Shown here: positions 1 through 11,957 of the stretch, piece by piece
Layout: every line of letters starts with the position of its first letter
Position numbering within the stretch: the stretch's first letter is position 1
NCBI GenBank assembly: GCA_035041965.1
Contig: JAPYMA010000199.1
Coordinates: 1-64,000 of the forward strand
DNA length: 64,000 nt
Source: Anisakis pegreffii
Lineage: Eukaryota; Nematoda; Chromadorea; Rhabditida; Anisakidae
Direction: 5' to 3'
The notes under the pieces: model-generated
Databases searched by the model: none
Told to the model about the DNA's origin: nothing
Seen by the model: only the letters and a program-made list of their open reading frames with translations
Position numbers and translations under genes: made by a program

Positions 1-3000
1 GCTTGACTTGACTTCAAATTTATTTTGAGTTGAGCCAAAACGATTGCAGCTCGCTTGATTCTGTTTCCTATTCTTCCAGAATGTGTTCATATTATTTTGT
101 TTTGGACTGTCCGATTGGATGTAGCCATTGAAATGCCGTGTTTATGGAAATAGTTGTTTGATTGTTTTGTTGCTGTTGCTGTTGTGTATACATGGGCATG
201 AAATGTATATGGGCATTGGATATACGGGCATGAAATGTGTTAATTTGATTATGTTAACTGTTGTTTATATTAATTTGTTCGATTGTCCTGTTGTCATGAT
301 TATTTTTTGTTGTTGCTTATGTTATGATTATTTCGTGTTTTCATGCCTTCATCAGTTTGTTGATCCTATCGTTATTCATTACCGTGTTTTTTTGCTGTCG
401 CGCCAGCCATAATGAGGGGAAGTATTGCTGGGCATGATTCAGTGGCGTTCCATGATTGAGACAGAATCGCAAAGTGCGTAGAAAGCCCCGCACAAATATT
501 CGGGTGCAATTCGACGTCACATGGTAGGGACAGTCTCAATTTTGATGCTCTTGCCTGGACATAAGCTCATAACTTTGCTGAGATTTGGATAAATTTGAAA
601 GTATCAATGGTGCGTGGCGCGACAGCTGTATTAAATGTTTTTCCATGTGTTACCACACATTACACTGAAATCGCCTGAAAGGATCAACGAGTCGTCAGGA
701 TCTGACGAGTTTAGGATTGTTATGGCAGCAACTGCTGCAGTTTTGTGACGATAGGTTTGAGTGAATTCAAGCGCAGTATAGGTTCTAGGATTGTTTACAT
801 CGCAGTTGGAGACTAAGAACTTGACATTCATAGGCTTCTCGAAGTATTGGTGTGAGAAGGCATTCAGAAAATTTACTGATGCAAAACACTGTTAGTGATT
901 CAGCAAAATGTAGCTGAAATGAGTAATCATGAACTGAGGAACATCTCATGGGAAGATCGCACACATAATATAAGCATAGTGAGACAGTTGTCGAGCAATG
1001 AATTAGCTTCTTTCGAAGAGCATGATGATATGACAAAAGAACAAGGATTCTCGAATAAGGTGATAGATCCTCCTGGAAGGAGACGGAGTTTATGAAAGAC
1101 ATTTTGTCATTTAGCATAGGATAGGAATTGCAAAGCAAGTAGGGCATTCGTGGTATGGCGTGTAATGCACGTTAGCGTAAATCCTACGATGAGATCAGTA
1201 GTTTATAGTGAGCGTCACTGTTTGAGATTTAGTAATATGCACAGGAAAGGTTGCTGTCTGTGACTTATGTTCAATTTTTTCTTCTGTGGAGAGCATGCAA
1301 CTTCGGAAAAACCCTCTGCATTTCCCTCCGGCAGCCGTGAGTCATGATTCATATCGAAATCTTCAAGAGTGTTCAGTCAGCGCTTCTGAATGTACATGCA
1401 TGCTCTTCTTTCCTTCTATCTGAGTGAGTATATTCGTGAATAACCACGCAAGGACGGTGGCAACTGTAATGGTAAGTGCTCAAGTACATGGTAAATGTAG
1501 CGGTAATGTACATGGCAACTGTAATGGTAAATGTACATGCATGCTCCTGTTTCCAACTGTAATGCTCAAACCGAACGTCATTTCATTCACTTCTCTAGTA
1601 GAAGCTTTTGGAAACTCAGGTCACTCCACCCAGCAGCCGGTAGAAGCACCATAATATCTCGACAATGCGGATTTTGAAATCGTATTCTAATGAGATGATT
1701 TTTTGCGATAAGATAGGTACCAATCGGTTCACCTTGACGAGTGTACAACGAAAAGTATAAAATTATGGCTGCATGAGAGAAGTGAGGCCAGAAAAATCCT
1801 CCAAAAGAACAGCGGAACACAATGTTGTAATTGTTTCGTTTTTTTGTTTGACCAATTGACCAATTGTTCACGTCAGGTGAATTGATTATATTCGTGATAT
1901 GATTGCAAACTGTATCGAGTTGTTGTTTAGTGTTTACGATTGGTTTGTTTCTGGTTGCATGGATCACAGTGAGCTGCGTGCAGGCTTATTTTAGTTTTAA
2001 TTTCAACTGAAATGCTTCTTCTCCTTGTTTGAGAAAGCGATTGTTAGTATGCAAAGCGAGCTGTGGCACAATGTCTTCAGGCGATCGCTGACGCGTGTTC
2101 TGCATGCCGTTTTTCCTTAAGGATTACCATCTTGCTTGTACCAATAGGAAATTGGCTGACGACTTCTTTATCGATAAAATGCTCATAACGCATAGAACTG
2201 AAGATGAACTGAATGCTCGAATGCGAGTCGATTGTCAAATTTAATGTTGCTATTTAATATATTTACTCCATCGATCAATTATTTTTGTTTGTTCAAAGAC
2301 ATTCTGATGTTTTGGAATTTTGAGTCATACTTCTTCCAGCTTTTAGTCATGGTATTCTTTGTTGCGGTTTTGAAATTGGTCTCTTTTCGTCATGTATTTC
2401 GATTGCGTGAAGCAAATGAATGGTTTTAGTTGCATACCGTAAGATACCGTAAGCGATAAACCCAATCAATGCTTACAAATTGCTCAGGCTCAGTAAGCTT
2501 AACGGAAAACTTCAACTTAGTTGTAGTTCGGTACAATTTTTGATAATATTTATGAAGTGCATACAGTTACGACCATAAACTTGTGTTATTGATGAGGAGT
2601 GAGCGTTATCTGTGCTGATGCAGTCTTATCATTACAAGTCTTATCAGTACTTCTAATTATTTCTTGTTTTTCTTTGATAAAGCGCTCATACATATGCAAT
2701 ATCATATTGTTGATTAATAAACTTGCGTATGCATGCTTGAATTCGATCAAATCCATCTTACTATCGCGTGATTCGACCAGGAAAGGAATTATTCAACAAA
2801 ATGTTTATTTTCTTTGGTGGTCTTCCATGCAAAACGTCGTGCTATTATTTCTTTTTGCTGTATTCCTGCAGTAGAGTCTCGATCAGCTAACTTCGAGTGC
2901 TTTCAAAGCGCAAATTTAGTGCCTTATGCAAATACAGGCAGTTACAGACAGTTTTCAGTCTTTTCATCTATGTATTACCTGACAGAAAATGCAAATTCAT

Positions 3001-3560
3001 TTCGCAAGACGTTTCGTAAAAATTCTGCTGAAAAACCCTCTTAATTAATTCTAGATTTGCAGTTCATTTTGGATCCTTTCAAAATCTGAAATCGTCACCT
3101 TTTTGCGCTCTCAAATGAAAAGTAATATTGTTTGTAATGAGTGAAGTGAGTCAAAATCAAATACGTTCAATTTGGATCGCATAAATTCGTTTGCTTACTT
3201 ATCTAGCAATCTGTACACGATTGACGTGCACGGTTTGTTTATTTATTTGCTCAGAGCACAGTCGACAGTTTATTGAATATTGATATGAACACTTTCATAA
3301 GTGGCGAAAATAAACTATCGTATCATCTCTTTGACATTGCGTTGATGGTTTCCAATTCTCGAGCTAATTGTGAGAATCTATGCGCCGTAAATTCCACCTC
3401 AAACTCATTCGAGAATTCATTTGAAAATTCAGAATCAAGCATGCTTAACTCTCTTCTCTCTTAACAGTTTACAGCTGATGTTTTCACTCGTTTCCATGTA
3501 AAGTGTTCGCTTCTATCGTTTTTATTTCTGTGTGCTCGTCTTGGTGATTGATTTGGTTTT
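1..3560. other. Intergenic, no confident gene; weak coding-like traces near 0.6-1.1 kb
   Basis: I find no gene I can support in this stretch. Between about 630 and 1100 there are two overlapping coding-like open frames on opposite strands: minus 631-831, ending near the motif LILSGDFSV, and plus 895-1095, a polar and charged frame. Neither has clear splice signals. The rest is AT-rich without motifs. The last few hundred bases precede the sorting nexin start and presumably hold its promoter, but no TATA box stands out. Confidence 0.5.
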
Positions 3561-3629
3561 GTCCTAATTTAAGTCAAGTGAGCAGTGTCACACCGAGGTA
3601 ATCGTGAACTGGCGAATCAATTCGAGGTG

Positions 3630-6600
3630 ATGTCTGATGAACGATCTGCGGACGAGATTGACAATCCTTTGAAGAGATCGTCATCGCCCCAAACCACACC
3701 TGACAATCCTTTGAAGAGATCGTCATCGCCCCAAACCACACCTGACAATCCTTTGAATAGATCGTCATCGCCCCAAACCACACCTGACAATCCTTTGAAT
3801 AGATCGTCATCGCCCCAAACGACACCCCTCGAGACACCGTCATCTCCTGCAAAGACCGACATTGATGTTGATGTACGCACGGTACGTTCGCTTGGATTTG
3901 AAGCAAAATATATTCTATCTTGTTTATTTCATCGAACTCTCAATTGTTCATCACTCTAATTATTTATAAAATTTTTGAGTGAAATTTCGATAATTTCAGC
4001 ATCGAACCGAGGAAATAAATGTGGATTTGTCAAAGGATAACAGTCTGATAGTGGACATTTCGGATGCACTATCAGAACGAGATAAAGTAAGTAGTGTTCT
4101 TATTGCTGTTCATTGAGTTAGTTTACTTTGAAACATGTTGAGAATTTTGTATTTAGCGTGATACTTGCTGAGATGAAGTAATTTCTATTTCAGAACAAAG
4201 AATTTCAGGTGAAATACACGGTCCACACGAAAACGACTCTGCCGACATTCGCTAAAAATGAGATGAGTGTTGTGAGAGAGCACGAGGAGTTCATTTGGTT
4301 GCATTCGTGTTTGGAGGAGAACGAAGATTATGCTGGCTTTATCGTGAGTTTTTTCATTTCATTATTTTTTGATTGCTTTTTCGGGAGTTCAGTCTTGTCA
4401 TTTTTCGGATCTTCAACTAATGATGGATGGATTGCTTCATTAACTTGAATTAGCAGTGATGGAACTTGCTATGAAATCTATTGAAAAAATATTTTACAAA
4501 ATTGTCTCGAAATTAAAGAACATACTGTGAATTTGTCCTTCTCATTTCAAGCCATGAAATACACTGCAGTCTGCAATTTGCAAGAGTGTATAAAAATGAT
4601 TTCAGATACCACCCGCACCGCCGAGACCGGATTTTGATGCGTCTCGAGAGAAACTTCAGAAGCTGGGTGAAGGCGAATCGACAATGACCAAAGATGAATT
4701 CCAGAAGATGAAACAGGAATTAGAACAGTGAGTTTTGTTGGCACGAATATTCCTTGAATAGTGATGTATTCATTCAGCTTTTAGAGTGGACATTTGCTGG
4801 CTGTTACAAATGAAAAATATTCGACTTGAGGAAAATTTTTCGAAGGTTCAAAACTTATTAATCATTAATTGTTATTGTTATGGAAGATGGCGAATGTGGA
4901 CATGTGAGACTGAAACATGATTTGTGGAAGAAATAGTAGAATTGAACGGTTGTTATAGAGAGTATCTGGCGACGTTCAAGAAAACAGTGGCAATGCACGA
5001 AGTGTTCGTGTGCCGTCTGGCAGGACATCCCATCTTCAGAAACGACCCGAATTTCCGTATATTCCTCGAATACGAGCAGGATGTGAGTGTGATTTTTTGT
5101 TTGCTTTCATTTATTCACATAGTTTAGGTTTGTTAAATTTTGAAATTTTGTACAGAAAATTTGTGCAAATTGATTAGGATTAAATTGCAATTATTTTCAA
5201 ATGAAGGATCTTACAGTTAGTGAATGTTCGCAGGCAAGCAATGGGTGATTGCGGTTTTGAATTGAAGGAAATTTGGATTTGGATAATTATTCTGTTCTTT
5301 GACAGAAATTTTGATTTGGTTGATCTGGTTCAATGAGAACGATTTGAGATATTTTTAGTTGTCGGTTAGAGGTAAAAACAAAAAAGAGTATGTTGGCTCG
5401 ATATGGAAACGTTTCACGCAGTCCGCAGATGAAGTGCTTCTGTCCGGACAGGTTGTAAGCTTTTGGCACTGCGGTGTCATTGGTTCAGTGTTTTGTTTTG
5501 ATATAGAGCAGTGATTGAATATTGGTTTTATTTTGATATGTGGTATGGTGTTGATGATGTGTGGTTTCATATCAAACTTTTTGATATTTTTGGAAATCAA
5601 ACTTTGAAATTTGTTTCATTTCAAATAAACTGTTTAAAAGATTCGAGCGAAATTTTGTGCCTATCTTTTATTGGAATTCAGTTGAGGTTGTTCTGTTGAG
5701 AGTATGCAATATTTGAGTTTTAATTTTTGATTAGTTTTGAGGATTGCACTATTTATTTTTTGTTTTATAGAAAGATTTGGACGATTTCTTCGAGCATGAG
5801 CGCAATTATTTAGTGGAATATCACGCGCACATAAAAGACGCCACTGCGAAATCGGATAAAGTTACAAAACTACATAAAAGTTGGTTGTTGTTTTTAATGG
5901 TAGTTTATTAATGTTGTTACCCTTCCTGGAATAGAAATAGCTGTGCAGATTAGATCAACACCACTGCTGTTATTGGTGTAACTTAAGAGAAAATTAGGCT
6001 GCTCTATGCATGTAACCCCAGAGCAGATGACAGATTTGCATGATGATCTTTTTGTGTATTTTTTAATTAATTTATTCAGTTTGAATTGTACGAAAGCTTG
6101 AATATGCGTATATTTTTATTGCGTTGATTTCGGTTTTGATTTAATTTCATCTTGCGATTACTGCTGAATCATTATTCTGTCGCATTTTGAAGTGATTTTG
6201 TTGGCAGTATTTGGGTTATTACAATGTGATCGTGTAGTGTGCATATGCACTATTTCATTTATTTCATATTAATGGGTAGATCTGCATTAATTCATTCAGT
6301 AGGAATAGATCTTGATTGTGTTGCGCGGAATATTTTTGCAATTGTGTTGTATTTTGTTTGAGTTTTATTTGAATGGCTGATTTGATTGATTAGCTGAGAA
6401 GCGATTGACTGTGCACACATAAATTGATCGCAAGCGAACGATTACTTGTTTTCCTGTTGTGTCACTTGGAAATTAACACATCAATCAATTCGATTTTACA
6501 TTGGTCTGCTGATCTTTGTTCGTTATCTGTCTCCTTATCAACGGCATTCTTTCGCGATGCTCAAGTTGCTTTCTCTGTGTTTAGTTGCATTTCGTTTTGA

Positions 6601-9600
6601 AGCGTTCCTCATTCATAGCATCCGATGAGTAGTTAGTTTACTACGTTATCGTTAACACTGATATATTTCTTAGAACTGATAGTGAGAGCGGGAGGAGTGT
6701 GGAGATGGCATATTTGAAAGAGACGTTTAAAAAGGCCAAGATGAAATATGAGAAAAGTAGTAAGGCGATCAGTAGGTTAGGTTGTTGAGTTGTTAGCATT
6801 AATTGATTGTCTTCAGACGATTAATGCCGGTTGTATTAGTGTGAGAATAGATTATATTTCTGAGGTGTATTCTATATTTATTCTACATTTAAATTCTGTA
6901 TTTGAAAGTTTATTGTGTAGCGTTCTACAGATTTGAAATATTTTGCGTGTAAGATGCTAGAGTTGGGTGGGGGCCTTCGAAATTCAGGAGCCTCCGAGAT
7001 TGTTGGTTCCCGATCCCGATTGCAATCGAATGGACTGTTTCATCGGTGCCGAACTTCGGTCAGTGCTGATTGAAACCTATCGAAGCTCGAAATTTGCCGT
7101 CTATCGGTGGCCACTGCAAAAAATCTTGCGGTTCTGAATACTAATGTAAGCACTGAATTGGATTGAAAGTGCAACCTCGCAAATGTATGTATGGATAAGC
7201 AGTGTTGTTCTCTATAATTGGATTGGATTTATGGGGCATGGGCGTGGAGGAGTGGGCTGCGTAAACATATGAACAGATATCGTAGATTGGCTCTGCCAGA
7301 TCTGCAGCAATTGCTTTCATAGAAGAGTCAGTGTTCTGTTTTGACTTGTTATGGATTTGTTTGGTTAATTCACTTATTGTTCGCATAACTTTACGTTTTT
7401 AGTATGGGAATAGTTAGATAGGTAGATGGAAATGAAAGGGAGAGAAGAGAAGTGAATGTAAGATTCGATAGGAAAGTTAGGATGAAATAATTTGTTGGTT
7501 TGCGGTGGATTTTATGGTGCGAGTGATGCGTGCCGTTGGATGTTGTTCGCTGTTTATTGCCAGTGATGGCTGGCTGCTTGAATGGCTTTTCCGTAATGGA
7601 GAACGGGAATTTTACGACTTAAATTCGAAGATTACACTTGGTACATTTTGATTAGATGTTTTTGAGTGATTTCTTAGTGAATTTGAGATCGAAATGAAGT
7701 TGTATTGTTTATGTGTGTACGTTTTATTGCAGTGTTTTTGGTCGTTGGTTTTTTGTTTTGTTGGAAATTTTGAATCGATTCCTAGACTGGGATTAATACT
7801 GAGTGCATTTACTAATTGTGAGTGGCATTGGTGAATGAAAGCACTCATGATTCATCGATAGGAGACTAGACAAGAGTGCAATGGTATTTGTCTGCATAGT
7901 AGAGGACTGCCTGACTGAGTGACTGACTGAAAATGCACTCAGAACACAGGATCAGACTATCGTTGTTTTTGCTCGATATTAAGATATTCAATCTTTCGTC
8001 TACACAATCAACATTGGGTCATTGAGCCAGCTTCCTTTCAGTCATTTATGTGGAACTTCTGCGGAATCTGTCTGCACTTATTAGTCTGTGCATGTAACGA
8101 GCTGACTGTGCGATTGGGCAACGAAATTTCATGCATTTATGTATGTATTGAGTTGTCTCATTTTAGGTTTGTGTGTAATAAGGGTGGCACGGGATGGGAT
8201 TTATCTGTGTTCGTTTTCGCTGGGATTAATATTATCGTTATTGCTTGCAGGGTTGTTGTTATTATTATCATTACTATCGTAATGGATTAGTACTATCATT
8301 GATTATTATTATTGTTTTTGTTATTGCCATTATCTTTGTGATATAGTTAGTGAGTTTTGCCGTAATGTTTGTTTGCCGTAATATATTGAATATTTCACAA
8401 CTTTGACATTGTGCTTAAAGCAATATATATGATGTGTTCTTAGTGCTGCTGTGACTTCAGTGTATTGTAAAACATGCACTGATTAGGCAGCACGTGAATG
8501 TTTCGTGTACGAGAGACTGCAGCAAGCCAGTTTGTTGTTACTAGGGTGGGTGCTTTAGAGCTTTTTTGAAATCTTAGCCGTCCTCTTGGTTTTGAGACGG
8601 TAAAATGCGGGGAAGATGCGGATCGATGTGATGTGACGTGTATTTGTTGTATGTATGTGGATGATATGGTGCACGATGTTCATTTTGAATCATGAACGGA
8701 ACGTTGAGAAGTGTTTTTGTTGTGAGACGAGACGTGCATGTATTAATGTAAGTAGTGCATGGCAATTATTCTGGATGAGAGAGGAAATTGATTCGTTTGA
8801 TTTTGTTTGTTTCGTTGAGTTGAGTTTAGTTTATTTGATTTGATTTCGTTTAATTGAATTCACAATTTGGAATTCGAATAATGCAGAATGCGTTAAGCAG
8901 GCGCAGTGGGAGTGGAGGGGATTTGCATTTAGTGATTTTTATTTTAGTAGTTTTGTTTTAGGCTTCGTTACTTTAATCAGTTGTTCTATCGTAGTGTGGG
9001 TTTTCGTGTTTGTTCAGATCGTTTGAGCATCATGCAGCAGTTGTGACTGAAAGTGATTGATTTATTGGATGGTTTCATTAAGTTGCTGATTGATCTGAAT
9101 GAGCTGATCAGTGTTGAATCATTGACGAGTGTTGATTGCTAGTGAATATATTCGAATGTGTGCATGACAGAAGATGGTGATGTATATGAATTTGAAGATG
9201 TGGCCGAATCGTACGCAGCAGTTGCGTCTTCGTTGGAGAAGTGGGCATTCCAAGAGACTGACCGTGATATGCAGAAACTGTTTGCGCGAGGATCGGATTT
9301 ATTTGAGACGTTGAAAAAACTTGAGGTGGGATACGATTGTCTCTTTGTCCACGGAGAGAGAACTATGTAAATTGGAAGATTGAGTGTGAGGAACTTTAGC
9401 TCAGGAAAGGTTAATTTTGGGATTATTTAAGGCGCGGGTGAGCACAGATGAAGAGTTAAAGCTGAGCGATACGTTACGATATTATATGAAGGACACTCAA
9501 GCAGCCAAGGTGGGCAAAGCTTAAATGTCGTTTAATCGTTCACTTTCGCAGTTGCTTTCATCGCCTTTTGTGATTCATCCTTATGAATGTTTAAAGGATC

Positions 9601-10365
9601 TGTTGTATCGACGGATGCGATGCCTGGCCAATTATGAAGCGGCCAATAAAAATTTGGAACGTGCGCGAGGTCGGAACAGAGATGTGCCAAAGGTTTGCTC
9701 ATCTTCTTTGAAATGTCAATCTCTGCTTTTGTTCTGAAGAAGACTAAGTGAATCGATGTTTTGAATGTTTCATTCAACTGAAACGATCAAACAGATGAAT
9801 CACTTTTCAAAAAATTCAGTTAAAGAATCGAATTTCAGGCAGAAGCAGATCAGAGTGAAGCGTGTAAGAAGTTCGAAGTTATCAGTGAGGTGGCGAAAGG
9901 TGAACTGCAAGATTTGAAGAAGAGACGACTAATCGCATTCAAAAAGAACCTGATTGATATGGCTGAGCTGGAGGTCAAACACGCCAAGGTATCGTTTTTT
10001 GTTGGAAGTTAGAATTTCTCTATACATTATTTCAATATTTCTATATTTTATATTTCAGTTTTTTATTTCAGTATTATATTTTTCAGTAATTTCATTTTTT
10101 TCAATATTTGCCTATTTCAATTAATATTCATTTCTTAGTTATACGAAAAAGCAGATTGTTATTGTGCTGAAAGCAATACGGATATGGATGGGTATCTGGT
10201 TTTGCTGTTAAAGTTTTATATGGAGAAGATTTCGAAAAAAGTCAATACAGTAATAATATGATTTTGATTGTGGTTTAGGCACAAATCAATTTACTGCAAC
10301 AAACACTGAAAACCTTACAAGGTGAGCACGGCGCGTCGTTATCGTCACCGAAAGGGGCTCAGTGA
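3630..10365 (+). CDS. snx-6: SNX5/SNX6-type sorting nexin (PX-BAR), retromer-associated
   Basis: Twelve exons: 3630-3881, 4000-4086, 4194-4343, 4606-4727, 4959-5082, 5359-5451, 5771-5879, 9198-9325, 9432-9509, 9597-9692, 9839-9988, 10279-10365. They join in phase to 491 aa. SNX-BAR proteins of this group pair with SNX1/2 to tubulate endosomes for retrograde cargo sorting. The low-complexity N-terminus (1-113) carries a fourfold 14-residue repeat. The PX domain spans about 114-245 ([20 protein letters not shown], then [11 protein letters not shown]), and the BAR region about 260-491 ([55 protein letters not shown]). The ATG at 3630 is the first Met in the open frame; an upstream GTG was not preferred. 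Intron 7 is 3.3 kb. Exons 8-10 follow acceptors ending GAAG, TAAG and AAAG. SNX5/6/32 cannot be told apart here; snx-6 is the single nematode member. The family call is very secure. Confidence 0.95.
3661..3828 (+). repeat. Four 42-bp tandem repeats inside the snx-6 first exon
   Basis: Four contiguous units at 3661-3702, 3703-3744, 3745-3786 and 3787-3828 each encode DNPL(K/N)RSSSPQTTP. Units 1-2 have GAAGAG (Lys) and units 3-4 have GAATAG (Asn), which suggests stepwise pairwise duplication. Each unit carries Ser-Pro and Thr-Pro sites typical of proline-directed phosphorylation. The unit is a multiple of three, so the frame is kept. Confidence 0.97.
6705..6771 (+). other. Possible alternative first exon of snx-6 (BAR-only isoform)
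   Basis: Inside the 3.3-kb intron 7 an ATG opens a 22-codon lysine-rich frame ([20 protein letters not shown]) ending at a consensus donor (A followed by GTAGGT). The donor phase equals that of exon 7, so joining to exon 8 keeps the frame and would give a protein of about 200 aa starting just before VAESYAAV. Only the phase match and coding-like composition support this. Confidence 0.3.
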
Positions 10366-11527
10366 AATATAAATGGCGTTTGAAGTATAGAAGAAATGAA
10401 TGACCAATCAGTTGGATGAGAAAATTGGGTGCGTTTATTCAAATAATTTGGATCGAATCGAACTGTTGAACATTTGCATAGCTATGTTTGGTATTGGGTA
10501 TGTGTACGACAACGATACTCTCAGTTAATCGGATTATAGCGGCAGCGGCATTTACTATTGTTATTATAATCGTTATCGGTATTATATTATCGTTATAATG
10601 ATATTATTAATATGATTATTGTGATTGCCATATTGATATTCCGACTGCTGTTTCTGTAGCACGGCCGTTGTCGATTCGATGTTTTCGATTTGGTTTCCTG
10701 TGAAAAAGTTCTATTTCTTCATTGCAGTCTATTTTTTCCATCTTTTCATTTTACAGAATCTTCGTGTTCTTTTTTCATATTTTGTTTTTTCGTCCTTCTG
10801 CTTCATGTGATTTCTGGTTTCTTGGGTTCGATTTGGTGGGTCCCTTTTAGAGTTTTACGGCAGAATTTTCCTCTTCTGCGCATTTTTATCGATGAACTCT
10901 CCGGAATTTCCGAAGTTTTACGGTATAAACAATGAGGACTACATCTTTTGAGCCAGCGTTTTTCATCCATTCCGTTTATGCGTTGATCCGTTCTGTTTCC
11001 TTAAAAATTTGCTTTCCTATTTGCTTCGTGCCTTTTTTCCGTATTTCATTCATTTGCCAAGCAAATTTCTGTTCTCAATCCAATCGCAATGAGTAATTTA
11101 TTGAGTCGTCGTCAAATCATAGCAATGATGTATCTAATAACAAGTAATGTAGCGATGAATCGATCGATTGATTTGTCAGCTTTCTGTCTGTTTTTCATTG
11201 AATTTAAATGGTCAATTGTTCTAGGCAGTCAGATTGTTCGTATATTGAAGATTTTATTCGAGAATTTCGATGCGATGTGATTTTATTGACGCAATGGTTT
11301 TGTAATATTTTATTAATCCTTCGACAGAAGTGTTGTATTGAGTACTTAGATGAAGCATCGGTGTGATGGTAGTGATGCCTTATCACGACTGGAGGTGTAC
11401 TTGAATGATTGGTTGTGATTGATTGGTGGTGATTTGATGAGCAAGAGTGATCAGAAACCGATGGAAAAAGAAGTAATTTCAGAGTGTATACTGTAATTTA
11501 TAGATTTGTTGAAAATTGTTACAATAT

Positions 11528-11618
11528 GAATGGTCAATCTGTAGTGAATGAGCTTCGAAGACGCTCAATGATGTTAATGAATGGTCAGTCTGTAGTGAAT
11601 GAGCTTCGAAGACGTTCA
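11528..11618. repeat. Direct duplication, about 40 bp, offset 51 bp
   Basis: The sequence GAATGGTCA(A/G)TCTGTAGTG and the following 20 or so bases occur at 11528-11567 and again at 11579-11618 with two mismatches. It lies in intergenic DNA; no function is evident. Confidence 0.9.
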
Positions 11619-11924
11619 CACACTCCACAACAGATGAGGTAGCGGTTTGAATTGTATCGAATTTTATTATAACTTAAATTGATTATTCATTCAGTTATAT
11701 TACTTATTCAGTGTTTTGTTCATCACAATCGATGTGATTATTATTATTATTGCTGGAACTATTCTGTTATGGTATTGTTTCAGAGATTTTTCAACAATCT
11801 TAAGATATATTGATGTTGAGTTTGCTAGCGTCATTGCGCTCGCTCTATTTTGTTATCGTTATTACATGCTTGGTTGTTATCAATATTCTTATCGCTGTGC
11901 TAGAATATCACTGTTGTTATCGTG

Positions 11925-11925
<1 letters not shown>

Positions 11926-11957
<32 letters not shown>
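11926..11957. repeat. (TTA)n microsatellite
   Basis: About ten uninterrupted TTA units inside a longer T-rich tract. Confidence 0.95.
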
